This document shows positions 1 to 6,482 of a stretch of 6,944 nt of DNA, in pieces. Where the stretch lies: positions 1 through 6,944 of the forward strand of contig JBDIBA010000052.1 of NCBI GenBank assembly GCA_039812705.1. Reading direction: 5' to 3'. This DNA is from JBDIBA01 sp039812705 (GTDB lineage: Bacteria; Actinomycetota; Acidimicrobiia; Acidimicrobiales; JBBSGY01). Below the pieces are notes generated by a model. The model ran no database searches. It saw only the letters and a program-made list of their open reading frames with translations, and was not told the origin of the DNA. The stretch's first letter is position 1; each line of letters begins with the position of its first letter. Both the position numbers and the translations under genes were made by a program.

Positions 1-2
1 AC

Positions 3-629
3 GTTGCGGTCGTGTTGCATGATCCGACAGACGACTCTTATGTGATCGTTGGCCGCAAAATGCAGAGCGCAGTTCTCTTCGACTCGCCAGCAAACCGCCC
101 AGCCATACAAGCACTCTTGCGATTTGCCCCCAACAAACCTGTGCTGGCAGGCCCTCCTCGGCTCGACGGCGAACAAGAAGCTGTCCAAGCACCGCAAGAG
201 AAGTTTTCAGTCTCCGGCGCTTGGGAGCACTTTCGAAGCTTCGATCACTCAATCATTGCGCTCGACAAGTGGGCTCTGCTTGCGACCATCACATTTGTCG
301 CGACGTTCTTGCCAGCAGTGTTCTTAGTCCCGAATCACGCCGACCTGGTTGGGCGGTCCAGCTTCATCGCGACATTGGCCAACATGACCATCATGGTGAA
401 GTTCGTAACCCTTGGCTTGACTGTTCGACGCGTCCGACTGGGAATACTGGGGGCATGCTTGCTTGAAATTCTTTGGCTACCCGTCATAGTCAACGACCTG
501 ATTGGGCCGTGGCCATCTCTTGGGAAAACGCAGGCCATCTTCTTCACGATCACCGGCATCGGACTAATTACAGCGGCGGTGTTCGAGTACATGAACGAAA
601 GATCGCTAAGCGGCAACAATGACTTGTGA
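3..629 (+). CDS. Membrane protein of unknown function, 3' part (5' end outside window)
   Basis: I do not recognise this family. The frame is open from base 3 with no stop before the window edge, so the gene probably begins upstream; the first candidate start inside the window is a GTG at 12. Numbering from that GTG gives 205 residues. Residues 1-80 look soluble, with an alternating hydrophobic pattern near 10-23 and a Pro/Gln/Glu-rich linker at about 40-64. Four hydrophobic segments follow, at about 87-106, 117-137, 143-164 and 175-193. Basic residues cluster after the second segment (R139, R140, R142), and the tail is short and polar. The stop is TGA at 627-629. The gene converges on gatB, with a hairpin between them. 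It could be a membrane-anchored regulatory or sensor-like protein, but no catalytic motif is visible. The reading frame is likely real; the function is unknown. Confidence 0.7.
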   Translation, partial: VAVVLHDPTDDSYVIVGRKMQSAVLFDSPANRPAIQALLRFAPNKPVLAGPPRLDGEQEAVQAPQEKFSVSGAWEHFRSFDHSIIALDKWALLATITFVATFLPAVFLVPNHADLVGRSSFIATLANMTIMVKFVTLGLTVRRVRLGILGACLLEILWLPVIVNDLIGPWPSLGKTQAIFFTITGIGLITAAVFEYMNERSLSGNNDL

Positions 630-637
630 AGAGAAAC

Positions 638-673
638 TAAGTAACTGGTACGCACACGCGCACCAGTTACTTA
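638..673 (-). terminator. Hairpin terminator between convergent genes, mainly for gatB
   Basis: Twelve bases at 638-649 are perfectly complementary to 662-673. Inside them an A/C mismatch is followed by a further CGC/GCG pairing (651-653 with 658-660) and an ACAC loop. On the minus strand the gatB stop codon TAA (673-671) forms the first bases of the stem, and the stem is followed by a T-rich tail (GTTTCTCTTC). On the plus strand no T-run follows. It is therefore best read as the gatB transcript terminator that may also slow transcription arriving from the left-hand gene. Confidence 0.7.
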
Positions 674-2101
674 CAACCGTTCGCGCAGCAATGCCTGAAC
701 GGCTTTACCGTCGGCCTTGCCCTGTGTTGCAGCCATGATCTTGCCGACGAAGAATCCCATTAGCTTCTGCTCCCCGCCTTTCAGGCGTTCCAACTCGTCA
801 GGGTGTGCGTCGACAATCTCGTTCACTGTCTTGGCAAGCGCATCGGTGTCAACCGGCTCAAAACCATGCTTGTCTGCGATTGCCTGCGGGTCTCCCCCAC
901 GCAAAGCCATCAGTTCGCCAAGGACCGTCTTTGCCTGAGTCGCCGTTAACTTTCCATCGGTTTCCATTTGGAACGTTTGAGCAAGCGTCGATGCGCCAAC
1001 TGCCGACGCGGCATCGGCATCGTTCACCAACTCGTTAGCCGTGCGGTTAATCGCAAGACGCGCATCTGCACCCGCCTTCACGACATCAAGCACCAACTGG
1101 TCGAGACCTGCGTCAACGACCGTTGCAACCGTGTCGAAATGCGTTTCGGGCGAGATCTCAAACAAACGATCGCGGCGCGCGGCTGGAAGCATCGGCATCT
1201 CGTTGGCAACGCGCGTCTTCCAAGCCTCATCAGGAACGACTGGGACCAAGTCGGGCTCTGGAAAGTACCGGTAGTCGTCAGCGTCTGACTTAATACGTCC
1301 GAAGTGAGTACGACCTTCGCCTTCGTTCCAGTGTCGCGTTTGCTGCTGAACAGAGTCGCCGCCTTCAATCAGCTCAATCTGACGACGAGTCTCGTAATCA
1401 ATTGCGCGTCCAAGTGAACGAATGGAGTTCACGTTCTTGATCTCGCAACGTGTGCCGAAAGGCTCGCCGGGTCGACGAACACTTACGTTGGCGTCAACGC
1501 GCAACGAACCCTCTTCCATCTTTCCGTCAGACGCACCAATGGCAACGAGAATTGCTCGCACTTCGCTGACATATGCCTTTGCTTGCTCGGCGCTGCGCAT
1601 GTCTGGACGACTGACAATCTCGACAAGCGGAATGCCGGCGCGGTTGTAGTCAATGAGTGAGTAGTCAGCATTCTGAATGCGACCGCCACCACCAACGTGA
1701 GTGTTCTTGCCGGTGTCTTCTTCGAGGTGCGCACGTTCAATGCCGACAACCGAACCATCTGGAAGCGCCAGGGAGCCATCGAGGTTGATAGGCAAGTCGT
1801 ACTGGCTCACCTGATAGTCCTTTGGCATGTCTGGATAGAAGTAGTTCTTTCGCGACATCACTGAAGGCGCAATGGTGCAATTAAGTGCAGTGCCAATGCG
1901 CATGGCCAGTTCAACAGCGTGTTCGTTGAGGACCGGAAGCGAGCCCGGCAAGCCAAGGCACACTGCACAGACGTTGCGGTTTGGTTCTGCGCCGAAGTTG
2001 TTTTCGCAACCGCAGAACAGCTTGGTCTGCGTGCGCAACTCTGTGTGGATCTCGAGACCAATCACGGTCTCCCACTCTGTTTTCGTTTCGACTGCGTTCA
2101 T
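671..2101 (-). CDS. gatB: Asp-tRNA(Asn)/Glu-tRNA(Gln) amidotransferase subunit B
   Basis: GatB is the tRNA-binding and kinase subunit of the cytoplasmic GatCAB complex. It phosphorylates the misacylated Glu-tRNA(Gln) or Asp-tRNA(Asn), and the activated acyl group is then amidated with ammonia from GatA. The 476 residues match the family's usual length. Visible features are an N-terminal GLEIHTEL motif (15-22); a zinc-type Cys set C30, C32, C45 and C48; the active-site region AHLEEDTGK (124-132); and the GatB signature DYNRAGIPLVEI (151-162). The helical C-terminal tail domain ends with KLMGFFVGKIMAATQGK, typical of GatB/YqeY. The ATG at 2101 is chosen because homology starts there, a GGAGG lies 7 nt upstream, and the codon overlaps the gatA stop as ATGA. 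The frame stays open upstream to 2254, but that extension lies inside gatA and looks unrelated to GatB. The stop codon is part of the terminator stem. Confidence 0.97.
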   Translation of the reverse strand: MNAVETKTEWETVIGLEIHTELRTQTKLFCGCENNFGAEPNRNVCAVCLGLPGSLPVLNEHAVELAMRIGTALNCTIAPSVMSRKNYFYPDMPKDYQVSQYDLPINLDGSLALPDGSVVGIERAHLEEDTGKNTHVGGGGRIQNADYSLIDYNRAGIPLVEIVSRPDMRSAEQAKAYVSEVRAILVAIGASDGKMEEGSLRVDANVSVRRPGEPFGTRCEIKNVNSIRSLGRAIDYETRRQIELIEGGDSVQQQTRHWNEGEGRTHFGRIKSDADDYRYFPEPDLVPVVPDEAWKTRVANEMPMLPAARRDRLFEISPETHFDTVATVVDAGLDQLVLDVVKAGADARLAINRTANELVNDADAASAVGASTLAQTFQMETDGKLTATQAKTVLGELMALRGGDPQAIADKHGFEPVDTDALAKTVNEIVDAHPDELERLKGGEQKLMGFFVGKIMAATQGKADGKAVQALLRERL

Positions 2102-3534
2102 TGATTTGCCTCCAGAACTGCGCCGGCGCGCACAAGTGTTGCTTCGCTGAGGTTTGGTCCAAGAATCTGCACACCGATTGGCATGTTGTTTGAGTCTTTT
2201 CCGAACGGAACACTCATTGCTGGGTGTCCTGCCAAGTTGGTTGGGATGGTGCAAACGTCGTTCAAGTACATGGCCAACGGGTCTGACGTCTTTTCTCCAA
2301 CCTTGAACGCCGTGGTCGGTGCAGTTGGTGACAACAACACATCGCAGGACTCATACGCCGTTGCAAAATCACGTGTTATCAGTGTGCGAACACGCTGAGC
2401 CTTGCCGTAATACGCGTCGTAGTAGCCCGCCGACAATGCGTACGTGCCAAGCATGATGCGACGCTTTACCTCGGCGCCAAAACCTTGCTCGCGCGTTGCG
2501 TCATACATTTCAAAAACGTTCTCGGCATCTTTTCGCAACCCGTAACGGACACCGTCGAAACGCGCCAAGTTGCTTGACGCTTCTGCCGGGGCAATCAAGT
2601 AATACGCGGTAACGCCAAACTTGACCGCCGGAACCGATACCTCCGAAACGATCGCACCGTTTTCTTGCAATACGTCGGCTGCGCGCTGCAATGCAGCGGC
2701 TACATCTGGTGCGACTCCTTCACCGGAAAGCTCCTGAACCAAACCGACTCGAAGACCCTTCACTCCGTCGTTCATGGTTGCCGTCAAGTTTGGTGCGTCT
2801 TGTGGCAATGAGGTTGAGTCGCGAGGGTCGTGGCCCGCAATGGCTTCGAGCATGGCCGCCGCGTCTGCAACCGTTGCCCCGAGGGGACCGACCTGGTCAA
2901 GCGATGAAGCAAATGCAATCAAGCCGTAGCGCGAAACCAAACCGTAAGTCGGCTTGATGCCAACAACACCGCAGAACGATGCGGGTTGGCGAATGGAGCC
3001 TCCCGTGTCTGAACCAAATGCAATCGGAGCAAAGCCCGCGGCGACAGCTGCTGCACTTCCACCACTAGAGCCGCCCGATACGCGCGATGTGTCGTGAGGG
3101 TTGTGCGTCACGCCAAACGCGGAGTTTTCGGTAGATGAGCCCATTGCAAACTCGTCAAGGTTTGTCTTGCCAATCATCACCGCGCCCGCTGCTGCAATTC
3201 GATCAACAACAGTCGCATCGTACGGCGGCTTCCAGCCTTCCAGAATGCGCGAGGAACATGTGGTGTCAACACCGGTGGTGCAGAGGTTGTCCTTCACGGC
3301 AACTGGGACGCCTGCCAACGGGCCAACTTCTTGACCGTTGGCGACTCGCTCATCGATGTCGCGTGCAGCTTGCATGGCGCGCTCGCGAGTCACGAGGTTG
3401 AACGCGTTGAGCTCTTGGTCTCGACTTTCGATCTGAGTCAGATGAGCCTCGATCACTTCGCTTGCCTTGCGTTCTTTGCTGCGAACGCTCTTTGCAATTT
3501 CAAGAACGGATTCGCCCTTTGTTACGTGACTCAT
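2098..3534 (-). CDS. gatA: Asp-tRNA(Asn)/Glu-tRNA(Gln) amidotransferase subunit A
   Basis: GatA is the glutaminase subunit of GatCAB and belongs to the amidase-signature family. It hydrolyses glutamine and passes ammonia through a tunnel to GatB. The 478 residues match the usual length. The Ser-cisSer-Lys triad can be placed at K81 (in PVAVKDN), S156 (in GGSSGGS) and S180 (in DTGGSIRQP), with the normal 24-residue gap between the two serines. Other family landmarks are GKTNLDEFAMGSSTENS (122-138), GVVGIKPTYGLVSRYG (from 189) and, near the C terminus, CTIPTNLAGHPAMSVPFG. The ATG at 3534 overlaps the gatC stop as ATGA and is preceded by GGGAGA. The gatA stop overlaps the gatB start in the same way. 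Catalytic residues are complete, so the enzyme should be active. Confidence 0.97.
   Translation of the reverse strand: MSHVTKGESVLEIAKSVRSKERKASEVIEAHLTQIESRDQELNAFNLVTRERAMQAARDIDERVANGQEVGPLAGVPVAVKDNLCTTGVDTTCSSRILEGWKPPYDATVVDRIAAAGAVMIGKTNLDEFAMGSSTENSAFGVTHNPHDTSRVSGGSSGGSAAAVAAGFAPIAFGSDTGGSIRQPASFCGVVGIKPTYGLVSRYGLIAFASSLDQVGPLGATVADAAAMLEAIAGHDPRDSTSLPQDAPNLTATMNDGVKGLRVGLVQELSGEGVAPDVAAALQRAADVLQENGAIVSEVSVPAVKFGVTAYYLIAPAEASSNLARFDGVRYGLRKDAENVFEMYDATREQGFGAEVKRRIMLGTYALSAGYYDAYYGKAQRVRTLITRDFATAYESCDVLLSPTAPTTAFKVGEKTSDPLAMYLNDVCTIPTNLAGHPAMSVPFGKDSNNMPIGVQILGPNLSEATLVRAGAVLEANQ
2109..2113 (-). promoter_or_regulatory. Shine-Dalgarno site of gatB
   Basis: A GGAGG on the minus strand lies 7 nt before the ATG at 2101, inside the last codons of gatA. 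It fixes the gatB start and allows ribosome entry independent of coupling. Confidence 0.85.
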
Positions 3535-3833
3535 GGCTCTTCTCCCAAAATCTTCGGTACGCGGAACTGTCCGGCTTCACTCGCGGGCGCCTGGTCCAAC
3601 ACTGCTTGGCGGTCGAGGCCCGGCTGCACGACGTCTTTTCTCAAGACGTTTGTCAGCGGCAATGCGTGGGTTGTTGGCTCGACATCGGCAATGTCCAAGG
3701 ACTCGATGTCCGCAGCGTGGCCCAACACGGCGCCGAGCTGATCAGTAAATGCTGCTACTTCGTCATCCGTCAGATCGAGCCGCGCAAGCTCGGCCACGTG
3801 ACGAACAACTTCTTGCGAAAGCGGTTCCGACAT
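3531..3833 (-). CDS. gatC: Asp-tRNA(Asn)/Glu-tRNA(Gln) amidotransferase subunit C
   Basis: GatC is the small subunit that wraps between GatA and GatB and stabilises the amidotransferase complex. The 100 residues match the family's usual size. The N-terminal helix pattern VRHVAELARLDLTDDE (10-25), the middle DVEPTTHALPLTNVLRKD (50-67) and the C-terminal ASEAGQFRVPKIL (84-96) are all characteristic. The ATG at 3833 is the natural start, because the conserved N-terminal helix begins a few residues later. No strong Shine-Dalgarno precedes it (only a GGGG directly before the codon). A TAGATT box lies 6 nt upstream, which would suit a leaderless transcript beginning at gatC. The stop overlaps the gatA start as ATGA. 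The stop of the upstream unknown gene lies 39 nt before gatC. Confidence 0.95.
   Translation of the reverse strand: MSEPLSQEVVRHVAELARLDLTDDEVAAFTDQLGAVLGHAADIESLDIADVEPTTHALPLTNVLRKDVVQPGLDRQAVLDQAPASEAGQFRVPKILGEEP
3541..3546 (-). promoter_or_regulatory. Shine-Dalgarno site of gatA
   Basis: GGGAGA on the minus strand lies 6 nt before the ATG at 3534, within the end of gatC. It supports this start and internal initiation on the gatCAB message. Confidence 0.7.
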
Positions 3834-3839
3834 GGCCCC

Positions 3840-3845
3840 AATCTA
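3840..3845 (-). promoter_or_regulatory. Candidate -10 box for a leaderless gatCAB transcript
   Basis: TAGATT on the minus strand fits the TANNNT consensus of actinobacterial -10 boxes. It ends 6 nt before the gatC ATG, so transcription would begin at or next to the start codon. It sits in the 39-nt gap after the upstream gene. No convincing -35 is visible. gatCAB may therefore be transcribed both from here and by read-through from upstream. Confidence 0.4.
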
Positions 3846-3872
3846 GGCAACATGAACCCGTGCCGGGCCGGA

Positions 3873-4298
3873 CTAGCTCAACGAGCCGCTATCGAGGTGG
3901 CCCGTCGGCAACATCGGTGCCGGGAATTCGCCACCGTTGCTGCTGAGGACCGCGGCAACCAACACTCCAGGCAGTTCGGCGCCAGGCTTGATTGCAAGGC
4001 ATTGCTGAGATTGCATCAAGCGAGTGGCCAGGGCAATGCCATCAACCGAGTCTTCAAGATTGACGTTGCCACGCTCCTGGTGCCACTCCAAGGTCTCAAC
4101 AATGGACTCAAGCACAAACCGATAACGGTCTGACCGTAGAGGCGTCGGAGCGTTGGGGTTTCGCAAACACGAGAGAATTTCTGGTTCGAACGCAGCTCTT
4201 GAATGCCGACGACCAACTGCCGCCTCGAGGATCGCGGCTGCCATGGCGTAGTTGTTGGCCTCTTCGCGTCCGCTGTTTGCAATTCTTGCGATTCTCAC
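3873..4298 (-). CDS. Unknown 141-residue protein upstream of gatC
   Basis: I do not recognise this protein. It starts with GTG at 4298, 3 nt after the stop of the preceding unknown gene, and has a clear AGGGGGG site 8 nt upstream; the stop is TAG at 3875-3873. It appears soluble, with no signal peptide or clear membrane segment. Residues 10-30 (EEANNYAMAAAILEAAVG) and 58-95 look like amphipathic helices, with a Pro-containing stretch between (48-54). The C-terminal third is Gly/Pro/Ser-rich with a short hydrophobic strand (VLVAAVLSS, 112-120). There are two cysteines, C44 and C100, and no metal-binding or nucleotide-binding motif. The close spacing to the upstream gene implies translational coupling and a shared role. 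Its position before gatC does not by itself show a link to tRNA amidation. Confidence 0.65.
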   Translation of the reverse strand: MRIARIANSGREEANNYAMAAAILEAAVGRRHSRAAFEPEILSCLRNPNAPTPLRSDRYRFVLESIVETLEWHQERGNVNLEDSVDGIALATRLMQSQQCLAIKPGAELPGVLVAAVLSSNGGEFPAPMLPTGHLDSGSLS

Positions 4299-4301
4299 TA
4301 T

Positions 4302-5594
4302 TCAAACCCCCCTGACAGTTGGGCCACCCGGCGCGCCAAGACCAGCATCATTGCCGCGACCAACCGCATCTCTGTGAGAAACTATCTCTAAAGGGCTTTT
4401 CGCTTGGACAGTTCGAGAAATTCCATAAGCATCGAAAACCAACGCACCGTCGAGTTCCATTCCCTCGGCTATCCCAACTCGTCTCTGATGCTTGAGGACA
4501 CTGGCACACAGCAAGGTTCGCTCACCCGCGGCCAAGTTTGCACTTCTTACATCTTGACGTTGCCGTGCTTCGCCAAACTGGCCCGCTGTTCCCAACAATG
4601 TCTTGAACGGCAGCCCACAACGTGCCGAAAAGATCACGATCTCCCCTGCCAACCGTGCAACAGGAGCGGTTGGTTCATCGGTGGATCCCTCTGGCATCAA
4701 TGCAGAACGAACCGATCTCAGTTCCGCCAACGCGCGGCGGCCGATGTCTTTGGTTACCTCGTCAATTGACCGTTGGATCTGCTCTCGGTTAGCCCGCAGT
4801 TCAACGGGATCGACCTTCCTTGCAACGGCCTCCACCACCTTTGCAACATCGCCGTGCTGCGCGTGAAGCGTGCCGCTGATTGTTCGTGCAAGAGCTTGCC
4901 GCTCGTCAGGGGTTCTCAAGTGAAGAGTGAATCGCTTTCGGTGCAATGCGACGAGCACCTTTTCCTGAAGTCCGTTTTGCGGCTTGAAGGCAGTGCGCTT
5001 CGTCGAGTCCAGCGCGCTACGCAAACCAGCGTGCATAGCAACCAGTTGACGCAACTCTGGCGTTGGAGAATCTGCCAATCGACGAGACGCAACAAGCTTT
5101 GGCGTGTCATCTGTTGCCAACTCTTTGACTTCGCTGACAGGACCATCACTTGTCAACATGAGCTTGGCCCTTTCACCGTTGCCAACACGTCCTACGCGTG
5201 CAAGTTCTGAGGCGCCGTCAATTTCAACGTCGGACTCTTTCGCGAAGTGGCTTGCAATCGTTGCGGCCTTGGCAACAATGTCTTGGTCGGCTTCTCTCCC
5301 CTGTTTGGATTCAACACCGCAGATGACTCTGTACTTGCCAACGGACTTGAAGTAGATGCGAACAGCTTGCCCGCGACCACCGTTCAGGCCGCGCAGCTCT
5401 GTAAGGCCGGTTTGGTTACCAAGTCCCTTGAGATCACCCGAAAATTGTTCGGTCGCCGACGATTCCAAACGGTTAGCCAACCATTGGCGACTCTGCGCCG
5501 ACATGATGACATCGAACTGACGCTGCAGCATCCGTTGTTGCGACAGATCTGCTGGCATCACCCAAAAGGTGCGCGAATCAGCAGGTTGGGCCAT
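4302..5594 (-). CDS. Unknown 430-residue protein, first gene of the block leading into gatCAB
   Basis: I do not recognise this protein as a named family. The frame runs 430 codons and sampled codons look coding-like (G/C-leaning third positions). The ATG at 5594 is preferred to the adjoining TTG at 5597 because a TAAACT box lies 5 nt upstream, placing a leaderless start exactly on the ATG. It is soluble, with no signal peptide, membrane segment or Walker motif. Residues 50-118 are a compact alpha/beta-looking stretch (FSGDLKGLG, GLTELRGL, VRIYFK, KYRVICGVESK, then a helix to about 118). Its order faintly recalls RelE/HigB-type mRNA-interferase folds, but catalytic residues cannot be assigned. 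Residues 170-300 are strongly helical and rich in Arg, Glu, Ala and Leu. The C-terminal 25 residues are Gly-rich (DAGLGAPGGP). The downstream unknown gene follows after 3 nt. Confidence 0.65.
   Translation of the reverse strand: MAQPADSRTFWVMPADLSQQRMLQRQFDVIMSAQSRQWLANRLESSATEQFSGDLKGLGNQTGLTELRGLNGGRGQAVRIYFKSVGKYRVICGVESKQGREADQDIVAKAATIASHFAKESDVEIDGASELARVGRVGNGERAKLMLTSDGPVSEVKELATDDTPKLVASRRLADSPTPELRQLVAMHAGLRSALDSTKRTAFKPQNGLQEKVLVALHRKRFTLHLRTPDERQALARTISGTLHAQHGDVAKVVEAVARKVDPVELRANREQIQRSIDEVTKDIGRRALAELRSVRSALMPEGSTDEPTAPVARLAGEIVIFSARCGLPFKTLLGTAGQFGEARQRQDVRSANLAAGERTLLCASVLKHQRRVGIAEGMELDGALVFDAYGISRTVQAKSPLEIVSHRDAVGRGNDAGLGAPGGPTVRGV
4307..4313 (-). promoter_or_regulatory. 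Shine-Dalgarno site of the 141-residue gene
   Basis: AGGGGGG on the minus strand lies within the last codons of the upstream gene, 8 nt before the GTG at 4298. It is the main reason for choosing that GTG over a TTG in another frame at 4305. Confidence 0.7.
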
Positions 5595-5599
5595 CAACC

Positions 5600-5630
5600 A
5601 GTTTAGTAACCCAGTTGATCAGATAGGCAA
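5600..5630 (-). promoter_or_regulatory. Candidate promoter for the 430-residue gene and the following operon
   Basis: On the minus strand a TTGCCT (5630-5625) is followed after 19 nt by TAAACT (5605-5600), a match to TANNNT. The -10 box ends 5 nt before the ATG at 5594, so the transcript could begin on the start codon itself. No Shine-Dalgarno is present, which agrees with a leaderless message. The rest of the 84-base gap up to the hydrolase stop shows only weak stems (for example GACT/AGTC at 5663-5674) and no clear terminator. Confidence 0.5.
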
Positions 5631-5678
5631 AACACACCGCTGTCCAGCCGCGTAACCAAGCGGACTTGTCAGTCAGGC

Positions 5679-6443
5679 CTATTCAGGAAGAGTCGCGGTT
5701 ACCCCGCGCACAAACTCAACCACTTCTCGCTCCAGCTTCTCGTGCTCCACGTCAAGCGTGGCCTCATGAAAGCTGCGCTCAAGAGTCAACCGATCAACGT
5801 GGCCCGAAACCTTTTCGGACAACCAATCGGCGTTGTCGGGAGATACTCGATGGTCGTGAGCGCTGGTGATGACGAGCATCGGCAGATCGAAACTCGACCA
5901 GTGATCCTCCATCTGATTCAACGCCGTAAACATCGACAGCAACGTCGAGGTTGGAACGGCGGAATAACGCAAGACCTCAATTGCCCGATCTGAAATGTCA
6001 GGCGCAAGCGGTTCAACCTGGGTGATTCCGGATTCAATCATGGACTGCAGCGTTGAAAGCGCCTCACGGGTGACGGGCATAACACGCGGGTTGATCGCAA
6101 TTACGCCCGCAACTGAAGGGTGATTGCTGGCCACAAGACACGCAAGCGCGGCGCCCATCGAGATGCCGGCGACGACTACCGACCCAGACCTACTGGCCAG
6201 CTCATCAAGCGCCAGCTGCGCGGCGGCGGCCCAGTCGTCCCAAGTCGTTTCGTTCAGTTCATCAATTGAGGTGCCGTGACCCGGCAGCAGCGGAACATCA
6301 ACCGCCATGTCGGCATTGCCGAGCGATTCGGTCAACGAACGGAAGATTTGTGGCGTTCCCGCCAAGTCGTGCAGCAACAAGACGCCCGCTGATTGACCGG
6401 GAAGGAAAGTTGGCTCCGCGCCTTCCATGACCTCGACATTCAC
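5679..6443 (-). CDS. Alpha/beta hydrolase, Est30-like carboxylesterase or lipase
   Basis: This is a 254-residue serine hydrolase of the alpha/beta fold, nearest by eye to the Est30 carboxylesterase and monoacylglycerol lipase group, acting on short or medium carboxyl esters in the cytoplasm (substrate inferred from the family only). The nucleophile is S95 in the elbow GISMG (93-97). The acid is D197 in TSAHDHRVSP and the base is H226 in ERSFHEAT. The motif VPLLPGHGTS (50-59) matches the loop seen in this group. The usual HG oxyanion motif is HD here (H25-D26 in LLLHDLAGTP), which is unusual. There is no signal peptide. The GTG at 6443 is preceded in frame by a TAG, so no earlier start is possible; an ATG at 6428 is the alternative. 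A TACGCT box lies 7 nt before the GTG. The gene is divergent from the SCP2 gene. Confidence 0.92.
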   Translation of the reverse strand: MNVEVMEGAEPTFLPGQSAGVLLLHDLAGTPQIFRSLTESLGNADMAVDVPLLPGHGTSIDELNETTWDDWAAAAQLALDELASRSGSVVVAGISMGAALACLVASNHPSVAGVIAINPRVMPVTREALSTLQSMIESGITQVEPLAPDISDRAIEVLRYSAVPTSTLLSMFTALNQMEDHWSSFDLPMLVITSAHDHRVSPDNADWLSEKVSGHVDRLTLERSFHEATLDVEHEKLEREVVEFVRGVTATLPE

Positions 6444-6450
6444 CTAAGCG

Positions 6451-6456
6451 AGCGTA
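6451..6456 (-). promoter_or_regulatory. Candidate -10 box of the hydrolase gene
   Basis: TACGCT on the minus strand fits TANNNT and ends 7 nt before the GTG at 6443. There is no Shine-Dalgarno before the GTG, so a leaderless message is plausible. The -35 position holds no recognisable match. Confidence 0.35.
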
Positions 6457-6469
6457 GCCACGGGAGACG

Positions 6470-6475
6470 TATGGT
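6470..6475 (+). promoter_or_regulatory. Candidate -10 box of the SCP2 gene
   Basis: TATGGT fits TANNNT and ends 7 nt before the ATG at 6483, the same geometry as in the divergent hydrolase. It overlaps the alternative ATG at 6471. No -35 match is visible. The two opposed -10 boxes lie only 13 bases apart, so polymerases could not occupy both at once. Confidence 0.3.
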
Positions 6476-6482
6476 GCGGGAT

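Noticed and set aside
2102..2254. N-terminal extension of gatB to a start at 2254
   Set aside because: The extra residues fall inside gatA, look unlike GatB, and the ATG at 2101 has a GGAGG and an ATGA overlap.
3462..4133. A 223-codon plus-strand open frame across gatA, gatC and the 141-residue gene
   Set aside because: It lies opposite well-supported gatA and gatC, is rich in Cys, Arg and His, and resembles no protein; it is a shadow of the minus-strand genes.
5286..5317. PD-(D/E)XK nuclease motif suggested by E95-S96-K97 in the 430-residue protein
   Set aside because: There is no aspartate at a suitable distance upstream on a preceding strand, so the E-x-K alone is not evidence.
4404..5606. 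Plus-strand open frames (4404-4769, 4773-5210, 5247-5606) opposite the 430-residue gene
   Set aside because: They are broken into three pieces in different frames with Cys/Trp/His-rich composition, while the minus strand has one uninterrupted frame.
5641..5678. Terminator for the hydrolase
   Set aside because: Only 4-bp stems (CCGC/GCGG and GACT/AGTC) are present and no T-run follows closely, so read-through into the next gene cannot be excluded.
6393..6470. An earlier ATG at 6393 for the SCP2 protein
   Set aside because: It would overlap the coding start of the divergent hydrolase, and the added residues are not SCP2-like.
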